Position numbers and translations under genes: made by a program
Notes under the pieces: model-generated
What the model was told of the DNA's origin: nothing
Seen by the model: the letters and a program-made list of their open reading frames with translations, nothing else
Databases searched by the model: none
NCBI RefSeq assembly: GCF_900105785.1
Contig: NZ_LT629799.1
Location: 186,001 to 250,000, forward strand
Direction of reading: 5' to 3'
DNA from: Microlunatus sagamiharensis
GTDB taxonomy: Bacteria; Actinomycetota; Actinomycetes; Propionibacteriales; Propionibacteriaceae
DNA: 64,000 nt
Shown: positions 32,415 through 39,420 of the stretch, piece after piece
How positions within the stretch are numbered: the stretch's first letter is position 1
How the letters are laid out: each line of letters opens with the position of its first letter

Positions 32415-32479
32415 CCGCCGAGCGGTAGCTTGCCGCGCCCTTCCGGACGAGAAAGGCGCCGCAACCTACCGCTCGGCGG
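32415..32479. repeat. Palindromic element, copy 1 of 2
   Basis: Two 25-base arms (32415-32439 and 32455-32479) are inverted copies with 23 of 25 matches; the outer core is CCGCCGAGCGGTAG. The loop is 15 bases. A nearly identical element lies at 62681-62747. This copy sits between convergent genes (ABC ATPase and PspC protein) and would also act as a bidirectional terminator. Confidence 0.9.
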
Positions 32480-32506
32480 GACGGGGAGGCGAGGAGGACG
32501 GGTCGG

Positions 32507-32866
32507 TCAGAAGGTGTCGCCCTCGCGACGGGGCGGGTCGGACGGGGCTGCGGTCGTGGTGGTGCGGTCCTGGGCCCACGGCGGGCCGGCCGGGCCCCAG
32601 ACCGGGTCGCCCGCCTGCTCGACGCGTCCGTACGGCGCCGTCGGGGCGACGTCCTCCTCGGGCATGAGGAACAGGGCCACGAGGTAGAGGACCACCGGCA
32701 CCCCGGTGAAGACCGTCGCGACCACGGTGAGGATCCGCACGAGCGTGGCGTCCATGTTCAGGTACGCGGCGACGCCCCCGCAGACCCCGCCGAGGTAGCG
32801 GTCGGTGCGGCTGCGGCGCAGCTGCTTGGGCCCGGAGGTGCCGGGGCCCGGGTGGTACTGGCTCAT
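32507..32866 (-). CDS. Small PspC-domain membrane protein
   Basis: A 119-residue protein. Residues ~17-75 are a PspC domain: LRRSRTDRYLGGVCGGVAAYLNMDATLVRILTVVATVFTGVPVVLYLVALFLMPEE, with two membrane segments. The Pro/Gly-rich ends are probably cytoplasmic and disordered. GGAGAGGAAA precedes the ATG at 32866. PspC proteins belong to the phage-shock envelope-stress response; here three of them cluster with a sensor kinase. Confidence 0.88.
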   Translation of the reverse strand: MSQYHPGPGTSGPKQLRRSRTDRYLGGVCGGVAAYLNMDATLVRILTVVATVFTGVPVVLYLVALFLMPEEDVAPTAPYGRVEQAGDPVWGPAGPPWAQDRTTTTAAPSDPPRREGDTF

Positions 32867-32879
32867 GAGGTTTCCTCTC

Positions 32880-33056
32880 CTAGGAACGGCGGGACAGAGC
32901 GAGGCCGACGACGCCGACCGCGACGAGCACGAGGGGGGCGACGACCTTGACGACCGCCCAGCTGAGCGGGGCGAGGAGGGCGTCGGACAGGACGGCGAGC
33001 GCCAGGCAGGCGAAGCAGACCCCGGCGATCAGGGCGACGACGTCGAAGCGCTTCAC
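32880..33056 (-). CDS. 58-residue membrane protein in the PspC island
   Basis: A short protein made almost wholly of two hydrophobic segments (VVALIAGVCFACLALAVLS and WAVVKVVAPLVLVAVGVVGLAL) and ending SRRS. The GTG start at 33056 overlaps the stop of the upstream PspC gene as GTGA, so it is translated with it. I do not recognise a family; such small helpers commonly follow PspC/LiaF-like genes. Confidence 0.75.
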   Translation of the reverse strand: MKRFDVVALIAGVCFACLALAVLSDALLAPLSWAVVKVVAPLVLVAVGVVGLALSRRS

Positions 33057-34462
33057 GCGCGCACCTCGATCGCGCCGGTGTCGACGGTGAGGTCGAGCGT
33101 GAGGGTGCGTTGACCGGTCGCCGTCGGGACGAGCACCCGGCGCCCGTCGCCGGGCGTCCCGTCGGCCACCCGCCCGCCGTAGGCGTCGACGCTGCCGGTG
33201 TCGACGGCGTAGTCGAGGACGACGCCGACGCCCGGCGGGGTGCGGACCACGACGCGTCCGGTGTCGACCACGGCGGTGTAGGTCGCGTCGCCGGTGAGGG
33301 TCAGGCCGGTCAGGTCGACGTCGAGGTCGCCGACGTCGAGCCGGTCGCCGGTCGCCGGGAAGTCGGCGACCGAGGTGTACGCGACCGGGTGGTCGATGAG
33401 GCGGCTCGCCTCCCGGGCGGGCTCGGCGAGCGTCGGGCCGAGCAGCCCGGAGGTGATCACGGCCGCGAGGGCGAGCAGCACGCCGATCGGCAGGAGGCCC
33501 CGGGCCCGGCCGAGGCGCGTCGCGGCCACCAGGCCGAGCGCCACGACGAGCAGGCCGGAGGCGGCGTACACCGCCGGGCCGACGGCCACGCCGAGGGCGT
33601 CGGCGACGCCGAGCCCCAGCCAGGTGAGCCCGAGGGCGGTCACGGTCGCGAGCCGGAGCCGGCGGGCGGCGAGGGTGGTGCCGGGACGCACGAGCGGGGC
33701 CGGCTCGGGCTCGGCGTAGAGGCCGACCGGGTCGGGCTGGGCGAGGAAGGCCGCGCGGGCGAGCTCCTCGGGGTCGGGCTGCGCGGAGGTCGGCACCGGG
33801 CCGGGCAGCGGGGCCGAGACGTGCACCGGTGTGGAGGCGGTGGGCGGCGCGGCGGGGATGGGGTTCCAGGTGCTGTCGTCCGGCGGCGCCTGACCGGGGC
33901 CGGGGGTCCAGGCCCCCTGCCGGACCTGGGTCACGCGGGCCTGCCACGCGGTGGCGGCCTGGGTGAACGGGGTGGGGGGACCGGTGAAGGGCAGCGGCGG
34001 CGGGGCGACGGGGTAGGGGGCGCCCGGACCCGCAGGGCCGGTGGAGGACGCCGACCGGGCGGCGTCCTGACGGGCGCGGCGGGCTCGGGGACGGTGGAAG
34101 CCGAACCACCACACGGCCGCGAGCGCGAGGGCCGGGGCGACGCCGAAGGGGCTGACCGCGCCGAAGGTGGCGAAGGCGAGGATCGAGGCCACCACCACGA
34201 GGGTGACCCACAGCTCGCGGGGCCAGCGGGCGGCGGCACCGCCGAACAGGTCGTCCACCGCCGCGCGGCCCGTGCCCTCGACCTGGAGGAGCAGCCAGCC
34301 CGCGAGGTAGAGCACGACACCGATCCCGCCGGTGAGCGCGAGGAGGACCGCGCCGACGCGGACCAGGACGGGGTCGACGCCCCAGCGGGCGGCGACGCCG
34401 CCGCAGACGCCGGCCAGCTTGGCGTCGGAGGCCGAGCGCTGGAAGCCCCAGGTGGATGACAT
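33053..34462 (-). CDS. PspC-domain protein with LiaF-like C-terminal domain
   Basis: A 469-residue membrane protein. Residues ~5-62 are PspC (FQRSASDAKLAGVCGGVAARWGVDPVLVRVGAVLLALTGGIGVVLYLAGWLLL). A Pro-rich cytoplasmic linker runs ~130-245, and two to three further membrane segments (~260-335) follow. The C-terminal ~110 residues (LDVGDLDVDLTGLTLTGDATYTAVVDTGRVVVRTPPGVGVVLDY) look like the beta-helical LiaF/DUF2154-type domain. The ATG at 34462 fits the family start better than the frame end at 34498. LiaF-like proteins restrain their partner sensor kinases; the kinase gene is divergent. Confidence 0.82.
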   Translation of the reverse strand: MSSTWGFQRSASDAKLAGVCGGVAARWGVDPVLVRVGAVLLALTGGIGVVLYLAGWLLLQVEGTGRAAVDDLFGGAAARWPRELWVTLVVVASILAFATFGAVSPFGVAPALALAAVWWFGFHRPRARRARQDAARSASSTGPAGPGAPYPVAPPPLPFTGPPTPFTQAATAWQARVTQVRQGAWTPGPGQAPPDDSTWNPIPAAPPTASTPVHVSAPLPGPVPTSAQPDPEELARAAFLAQPDPVGLYAEPEPAPLVRPGTTLAARRLRLATVTALGLTWLGLGVADALGVAVGPAVYAASGLLVVALGLVAATRLGRARGLLPIGVLLALAAVITSGLLGPTLAEPAREASRLIDHPVAYTSVADFPATGDRLDVGDLDVDLTGLTLTGDATYTAVVDTGRVVVRTPPGVGVVLDYAVDTGSVDAYGGRVADGTPGDGRRVLVPTATGQRTLTLDLTVDTGAIEVRA

Positions 34463-34572
34463 GGGTCCATCGTGCCGAGTCGGCGGCGCGAGGGGCATCG
34501 GGGACGACCCCCGTCCGTCCCGCAGGGACGCACCCGGGGCGGGTGCCGCGGACCACTCTCCGGGGCCGCTCG

Positions 34573-34582
34573 GGGACGTCCC
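34573..34582. promoter_or_regulatory. Possible operator in the PspC/kinase divergent region
   Basis: GGGACGTCCC is a perfect 10-bp palindrome, 42 bases before the kinase start. A related inverted repeat, CGTCCC-GCA-GGGACG, lies at 34516-34530. Both could be bound by the LuxR-type regulator encoded downstream (inference). Confidence 0.35.
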
Positions 34583-34623
34583 TGCTGGCTGCGTGACCGG
34601 ACGGGTGGGACCCTGGAGAGGTC

Positions 34624-36009
34624 ATGACGACTCTCGAGCCCGGTCGCGCGCCCGGGGTGACCCCTCCTGGGGCACCCGTCGGTCCGCGGGGCGGCGAGCC
34701 GGTCCGGGCGGGCCTGCCCGCCCTCCCGCCGGCGACCGCGCCGGGCGCGGGCGGACCCGTCGACCGCGCCGGCCCGCCCCGGCGTCGCGCGGTCCGGGTG
34801 AGCGAGGGCGCCGTCCTCGGGGGCGTGTGCACCGGGCTCGCGCAGTACTTCGGCTGGCCGGTCCTCGTCGTGCGGATCGTGTTCGTCGGCCTGGCCATCG
34901 CCCAGCTGTTCGGCGTCCTCGCGTACGGCGCGCTGTGGCTGCTGATGCCCGCGGCCAGCACGGTCGACGCCCCCGGCCTCGAGGCCGCGACCCGCACCGG
35001 GATGCGGACGGGCGGTCGACCGCGGCGTCGTTCGGTGGACTGGGGCGCGGTCCTCGCGCTCGCCGCGCTCGGCACCGGGATGCTCTGGCTGGTGCAGACC
35101 AGCGGCCTGGGGGTGTCGCAGCGCCTCTTCTGGCCCGTCGCCTTCGCCTGCGTCGGCGCCGCGCTCGTCTGGCGCCAGGCCGACTCGTCGGCCCAGCAGC
35201 GCTGGCGGGCCGAAGCCGGCGGCCGGGTCTGGCTCGCCCCGCTGGTCGCCCGCGGCGGCTGGCCCGCCCTCGTCCGGGTGATCGTCGGCCTCGGCCTGGT
35301 CGGCGCGTCGTTCGGCCTCGTCGTCGCCCAGTACAACCAGCTCGCCCAGCTGCCGCAGGTCCTGGCCATGACCCTGCTCGCGCTGGCCGGCATCGCGGTG
35401 GTCATCGCGCCCTGGCTGCACCGCTCGCGCGCCGCCCTCAACGAGGCCCGGGCCGAGAAGGTCCGCGCCGACGCCCGCGCCGACATGGCCGCGCACCTGC
35501 ACGACTCGGTCCTGCAGACCCTCGCGATGATCCAGAAGCAGTCCGAGGACCCCCGGGCGGTGGCCCAGCTGGCGCGGCGCCAGGAGCGCGAGCTGCGCGG
35601 CTGGCTCTACGCCGACGACGTGCCCGAGGCCAGCCTGAAGGCCGCCCTCACTGCGGCGGCCGCCGAGGTGGAGGACGAGCGCGGCGTGCCCGTCGAGCTC
35701 GTGGTCGTCGGCGACTGCGACACCTCCGACGCCGTGCAGGCGCTCGTGAGGGCCGCGCGCGAGGCCATGGTCAACGCCGCCAAGCACTCCGGCGCCGACA
35801 AGATCGACGTCTACGCGGAGGTCACCGAGACCCTCGTCGAGGTCTTCGTCCGCGACCGGGGGGCGGGCTTCGACCTCGACGCCGTCGCCGACGACCGGCA
35901 CGGCGTGCGTGGCAGCATCCTGAACCGCATGGCCCGGCACGGTGGCCGGGCGAGCGTCCGTTCCCAGCCCGGGGACGGCACCGAGGTACGACTGGAGGTC
36001 ACCCGATGA
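34624..36009 (+). CDS. PspC-domain sensor histidine kinase
   Basis: A 461-residue protein. After a Pro-rich head, residues ~58-115 are a PspC domain (RVSEGAVLGGVCTGLAQYFGWPVLVVRIVFVGLAIAQLFGVLAYGALWLLMP). Four more membrane segments follow (~140-270). The kinase part has the dimerisation His in HLHDSVLQTLAMIQKQSEDP (HisKA_3-like) near residue 298 and the N-box REAMVNAAKHSGA. DRGAGFD and HGVRGSILNRMARHGGRASV are the ATP-binding loops. It phosphorylates the response regulator encoded next, with which it overlaps by 4 bases. PspC-fused kinases of this type monitor the cell envelope. Confidence 0.92.
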   Translation: MTTLEPGRAPGVTPPGAPVGPRGGEPVRAGLPALPPATAPGAGGPVDRAGPPRRRAVRVSEGAVLGGVCTGLAQYFGWPVLVVRIVFVGLAIAQLFGVLAYGALWLLMPAASTVDAPGLEAATRTGMRTGGRPRRRSVDWGAVLALAALGTGMLWLVQTSGLGVSQRLFWPVAFACVGAALVWRQADSSAQQRWRAEAGGRVWLAPLVARGGWPALVRVIVGLGLVGASFGLVVAQYNQLAQLPQVLAMTLLALAGIAVVIAPWLHRSRAALNEARAEKVRADARADMAAHLHDSVLQTLAMIQKQSEDPRAVAQLARRQERELRGWLYADDVPEASLKAALTAAAAEVEDERGVPVELVVVGDCDTSDAVQALVRAAREAMVNAAKHSGADKIDVYAEVTETLVEVFVRDRGAGFDLDAVADDRHGVRGSILNRMARHGGRASVRSQPGDGTEVRLEVTR

Positions 36010-36722
36010 CGACGAGCCCGGAGCCGAGCGGACTGGGCGGGGGGAGCGCGGCCCAGCGCCCCGGGCCGGCCGACGGGACCCAGCGCCCGCTGCGCGTGGT
36101 CGTCGTCGACGACCACGCCATGTTCCGTACGGGCGTCAAGGCCGAGATCGGCCGCTCCCTGGCCGTCGTCGGCGAGGCCGAGGACGTCGAGCGTGCCGTG
36201 CGCGTCGTGCTCGAGCAGCGTCCCGACGTCGTCCTGCTCGACGTGCACCTGCCCGGTGGCGGCGGGGTCGAGGTGCTGCGCCGCGTCCACGAGCGCGAGC
36301 CCGAGCAGCGCTTCCTCGCCCTGTCGGTCTCCGACGCGGCGGAGGACGTCATCGGGGTCATCCGCGGCGGGGCCCGGGGCTACGTGACCAAGTCGATCAG
36401 CGGCCCCGAGCTGGTGGACGCGGTGCGCCGCGTGGCCGAGGGCGACGCGGTCTTCTCCCCGCGGCTGGCCGGCTTCGTGCTCGACGCCTTCTCCGGCGCG
36501 ATCGACGTGGCCGCGGTCGACGAGGACCTCGACCGGCTCTCGGCGCGCGAGCGCGAGGTGATGCGGCTGATCGCGCGCGGCTACGCGTACAAGGAGGTGG
36601 CCAAGGAGCTGTTCATCTCGATCAAGACCGTCGAGACCCACGTCAGCAGCGTGCTGCGCAAGCTGCAGCTCTCGAACCGCCACCAGCTCACCCGCTGGGC
36701 CACCGACCGCCGCCTGGTCTGA
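36006..36722 (+). CDS. LuxR-family (NarL-type) response regulator
   Basis: A 238-residue regulator. The receiver domain (~30-150) begins LRVVVVDDHAMFRTGVKAEI, with the phospho-acceptor Asp in VVLLDVHLPGG and the Lys in GYVTKSISG. The LuxR helix-turn-helix (~175-235) reads LSAREREVMRLIARGYAYKEVAKELFISIKTVETHVSSVLRKLQLSNRHQL. It is partnered with the PspC-domain kinase just upstream. Confidence 0.95.
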   Translation: MTTSPEPSGLGGGSAAQRPGPADGTQRPLRVVVVDDHAMFRTGVKAEIGRSLAVVGEAEDVERAVRVVLEQRPDVVLLDVHLPGGGGVEVLRRVHEREPEQRFLALSVSDAAEDVIGVIRGGARGYVTKSISGPELVDAVRRVAEGDAVFSPRLAGFVLDAFSGAIDVAAVDEDLDRLSAREREVMRLIARGYAYKEVAKELFISIKTVETHVSSVLRKLQLSNRHQLTRWATDRRLV

Positions 36723-36736
36723 GCCTCGCACGGGTC

Positions 36737-36802
36737 GTGCGCCCGGGGGCTCGAGGCCCCCGGACGCACGGAACCCCGGTGGTCCGAGGACCACCGGGGT
36801 TC
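36737..36802. terminator. Two tandem hairpins, bidirectional terminator
   Basis: Hairpin 1: CCGGGGGC (36743-36750) with GCCCCCGG (36756-36763), extended outward by GTGCG/CGCAC. Hairpin 2: a perfect 14-bp stem, GAACCCCGGTGGTC (36771-36784) with 36789-36802, loop CGAG. It lies between convergent genes. Confidence 0.8.
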
Positions 36803-36821
36803 TGCGTTCGTGCGTGGAGCG

Positions 36822-37091
36822 TCAGGCGCGGGCGCCCCGGGCGCGGACGCGGGTGTAGATGAGCAGCACGATGATCGCGCCGATGATCGAGCCGATGATG
36901 CCGGCGGGCTGGAAGAAGCCGTTGCCGCTGTGGAAGATCAGGTAGCCGATGAAGCCACCGACGAACGAGCCGATGATGCCGAGCAGGATGGTCATCGGGA
37001 TCGACATGGACTGCTTGCCGGGGACGATGAGCCGAGCCAGCGCACCGGCGATGAGTCCGATGACGATGAGACTGATGATGAGTCCGAGCAT
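36822..37091 (-). CDS. GlsB/YeaQ/YmgE-family stress membrane protein
   Basis: An 89-residue protein of three hydrophobic segments: LGLIISLIVIGLIAGALARLIVPGKQ, then IPMTILLGIIGSFVGGFIGYLI and IIGSIIGAIIVLLIYTR. The G-rich pattern GxxxGxxAR...PG is typical of the transglycosylase-associated/YeaQ family. These are linked with general and acid stress. GGAGG lies 6 bases before the ATG. Confidence 0.9.
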   Translation of the reverse strand: MLGLIISLIVIGLIAGALARLIVPGKQSMSIPMTILLGIIGSFVGGFIGYLIFHSGNGFFQPAGIIGSIIGAIIVLLIYTRVRARGARA

Positions 37092-37233
37092 GGGTGCCTC
37101 CTGGGGAAGTGGCGTCGGGGGGTGTGCAGCCCGGCGCCGGTTGACGGACCAACGCTAGCGGTCCCGACGCCTCCGGTACGGGATGCTCAGGGGTGGGTCC
37201 ATGTCGCAGCCAGGGTCGAGCCGGTCTTTCCCG

Positions 37234-37246
37234 TAGGGTCCCGCCC
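37234..37246 (+). promoter_or_regulatory. -10 box for a leaderless mRNA
   Basis: TAGGGT (37234-37239) ends 7 bases before the ATG at 37247, with no binding site between. Confidence 0.6.
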
Positions 37247-37588
37247 ATGGACGTGGCGCAGCACCTGCTGGTGCTGCTGCACCTCGTGGCCTTCGCCGCG
37301 CTCCTCGGCGGCTCGCTCGTGCAGCTGCGGACCCCCGAGCCCGAGGTCAACGCCGCGATGCTGCACGGCGCCTGGGCCTCCCTCGTCACCGGGGTGGCGC
37401 TCTGGGTGCTGGCGGGCGCGGCCGACCTCGACGTCTCGACCGGGGCCATGGTCGTCAAGACCGTCGTCGGGGTCGTGCTCACGGTGCTGGCGGTGCTCAA
37501 CCGCCGCTTCTTCTCCATCCCGCGGGGGCTCCTGGTCCTGATCACGGTCCTCGCCCTCGCCGAGGCCGCGGTCGCGGTGCTGTGGTGA
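37247..37588 (+). CDS. Small integral membrane protein
   Basis: A 113-residue protein with four predicted membrane segments (LLVLLHLVAFAALLGGSLVQL; LVTGVALWVLAG; AMVVKTVVGVVLTVLAVLN; LLVLITVLALAEAAVAVLW). The HLVAFAALLGG...K pattern recalls small CopD/DUF-type membrane proteins of actinobacteria, but I cannot name a family. The leaderless start is supported by the TAGGGT box; an open frame from 37193 has no such support. Confidence 0.72.
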   Translation: MDVAQHLLVLLHLVAFAALLGGSLVQLRTPEPEVNAAMLHGAWASLVTGVALWVLAGAADLDVSTGAMVVKTVVGVVLTVLAVLNRRFFSIPRGLLVLITVLALAEAAVAVLW

Positions 37589-37648
37589 GTCGTGGGGTGA
37601 TGCCCGGGCTGATCAGTGGGGTGGGTCGTGGGGTGGTCCCCGGGTTGA
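37589..37648 (+). repeat. Direct repeat upstream of the Rrf2 gene
   Basis: Two 24-base copies, 37589-37612 and 37625-37648, match at 21 positions (core GTCGTGGGGTG and CCCGGG). Their starts are 36 bases apart, about 3.4 helical turns. They lie 58 bases before the regulator start. Confidence 0.7.
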
Positions 37649-37706
37649 CCGCGCAGGAGAGGATGGGGCCCGTGCTGGTGCTGGCGGGGGCGGAGGTGGA
37701 CGGCCG

Positions 37707-38153
37707 GTGAGGCTCTCCGCCCGGGTGGACTACGCGCTGCGCGCCATGAGCGAGCTGGCCGCGGCCGAGGCGCCGCGCACGGTCGACCAGCTCTCAGCCG
37801 CCCAGCACATCCCGAACAAGTACCTCGAGAGCATCCTGGGCGAGCTGCGCCGCGGCGGCCTGCTGCGCAGCCAGCGCGGTCCGGAGGGCGGCTACCGGCT
37901 GGCGCGTCCGGCCGACGCCATCAGCATCGCCGACGTGATCCGCGCCCTCGACGGCGAGCTCGCCAACGTGCGGGGCAGCCGCCCGGAGAACCTCGAGTAC
38001 ACCGGCGCCGCCGAGTCGCTGCAGCAGGTCTGGATCGCGCTGCGCGCCTCCGAGCGCCAGATCCTCGAGGGCGTCTCGCTGGCCCACGTGGCCCGCAAGG
38101 ACATGCCCTCGCTGGTCGGCGACCTGACCGCGGACCCCGCCGCCTGGAGCTGA
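37707..38153 (+). CDS. Rrf2-family transcriptional regulator without cysteines
   Basis: A 148-residue winged-helix protein: MRLSARVDYALRAMSELA...TVDQLSAAQHIPNKYLESILGELRRGGLLRSQRGPEGGYRLARPADAISIADVIRALDGEL is a clear Rrf2 pattern. It has no Cys at all, so it cannot hold an iron-sulfur cluster like IscR or NsrR; this is more like CymR, the cysteine-metabolism repressor. The neighbouring TauE/SafE gene also points to sulfur compounds. A GGAGG site lies ahead of the GTG. Confidence 0.92.
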   Translation: MRLSARVDYALRAMSELAAAEAPRTVDQLSAAQHIPNKYLESILGELRRGGLLRSQRGPEGGYRLARPADAISIADVIRALDGELANVRGSRPENLEYTGAAESLQQVWIALRASERQILEGVSLAHVARKDMPSLVGDLTADPAAWS

Positions 38154-38181
38154 GGCGTTCCTCCGGGGACGGCCGGACGCC

Positions 38182-39087
38182 TCAGACGGCGGCCGGGACC
38201 TCGGTCCGCGTGCTCTCCTCCTGCTGGGCGGCGGCCTTCGCCCGGCGGTGGCGCTGCGCGGCGACGTAGAGGCCGGCGAGGGTGAGCAGCAGGACCACGG
38301 CGTAGACGGCGAAGCGGCCCGGGGTCGCGACGTCGGCGCTCTTGAGCAGGGTGCGGCCGTTGCTCAGCAGGATCATCCCGCCGACAGCCACACCGAGCAG
38401 GTGGGTCGGGGCGACCCGCACCAGGTGCGCGGCGAGCGGCGCCGCCACGAGGCCCCCGGCGAGCAGGGCCAGCGCGAAGTACCAGTTGATGCCCGCGGCG
38501 CCGAGGCCGAAGAGGAAGCCGAGGCTGGCGGCGGCGCTGACCGCGAACTCGGAGGTGTCGACCGACCCGATGACCTTGCGCGGCTGCAGCCGGCCGTCGG
38601 TGAGCAGCGCCGGCGTGGCGACCGGCCCCCAGCCGCCGCCCCCGGTGGCGTCGACGAACCCGGCGACCAGCCCGAGCGGCGCGAGCAGCTTCATGCCCGG
38701 GCGCCCGGCGATCCGCGGGCGGATGCCCAGCACGAACCGCACCAGGATGTACGCCCCGAGCGCGGCGAGGATGGCGGCCATGACCGGCGCCGCGGCCTCG
38801 GTCGAGAGGCTCGACAGCACGGTGGCGCCGAGGAACGCCCCGACCGCGCCCGGCCCGGCGATCCGCCCGACCACGCGCCAGTCGACGTTCTTCAGCCGCC
38901 AGTGCGAGACGCCCGAGGCCAGGTTGGTCCCGAGCTCGGAGAAGTGCACCGAGGCCGACGCGGCCGCGGGCGTGAGCCCGGCCAGGACGAGCAGGGTCGA
39001 GGACGTGACGCCGTACCCCATGCCGAGGCTGCCGTCGACGAGCTGGGCGAGGAGGCCGACGACGGCCAGGACGATCAGCTTGCGCAT
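38182..39087 (-). CDS. TauE/SafE-family sulfite/anion exporter
   Basis: A 301-residue protein with eight or so membrane segments. It begins MRKLIVLAVVGLLAQLVDGSLGMGYGVTSSTLLVLAGLTPAAASASVHFSELGTNLASGVSHW; the second half repeats the pattern (LVAGFVDATGGGGWGPVATPALL). The family exports sulfite or related sulfonates. Its start region carries an inverted repeat that may be an operator. It converges with the Rrf2 gene, leaving only 28 bases between the stops. The ATG at 39087 is the natural family start; the frame is open upstream to 39180. Confidence 0.9.
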   Translation of the reverse strand: MRKLIVLAVVGLLAQLVDGSLGMGYGVTSSTLLVLAGLTPAAASASVHFSELGTNLASGVSHWRLKNVDWRVVGRIAGPGAVGAFLGATVLSSLSTEAAAPVMAAILAALGAYILVRFVLGIRPRIAGRPGMKLLAPLGLVAGFVDATGGGGWGPVATPALLTDGRLQPRKVIGSVDTSEFAVSAAASLGFLFGLGAAGINWYFALALLAGGLVAAPLAAHLVRVAPTHLLGVAVGGMILLSNGRTLLKSADVATPGRFAVYAVVLLLTLAGLYVAAQRHRRAKAAAQQEESTRTEVPAAV

Positions 39088-39109
39088 GGGAGGCTTCCGC
39101 TCGGCAGCA

Positions 39110-39126
39110 CCTAGTGGACTACTAGG
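39110..39126. promoter_or_regulatory. Perfect inverted repeat before the TauE/SafE gene
   Basis: CCTAGT (39110-39115), five bases, then ACTAGG (39121-39126). It lies 23 bases before the start codon of the exporter, where a -10 box (TAGTAG on the minus strand) would be. The Rrf2 protein encoded nearby is the obvious candidate to bind (inference). Confidence 0.6.
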
Positions 39127-39420
39127 GAATGCGGACGACCCTAAGCCAGAGGAAGGGCATCTGCCGAGCCGGCGTCTCAATCACTGGGAACGCGTCTCGC
39201 GGAGCGGAAGGACCGAGGAAGAGAACGGCCACCTGGCCGCCCAGCTCGAGGGGCAGGCGGCGGACCTGAGGGTCGGGCCGGAGCGCAGGTCGGGGAGCGG
39301 CCTGCCCTGGACGACGAGCGAGGACGACGACGCCAAGGTCCGGCAGGGGCCGGAGCCCCCGTCGTCCGGAGCGAGGAGGAAGGGCAGGTCCGAGCGAGCC
39401 GACCGGAGCGGCCCGACCCT
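39127..39420. other. Gene-free stretch between TauE/SafE and the phospholipase-D gene
   Basis: About 290 bases with no convincing gene on either strand. Open frames here are low-complexity (Arg/Pro/Gly) and lack ribosome-binding sites. No strong terminator hairpin was found. Confidence 0.4.

Noticed and set aside
39127-39420. Small protein gene in the gap
   Set aside because: No ribosome-binding site, no hydrophobic or conserved pattern; frames are antisense to each other and equally open.
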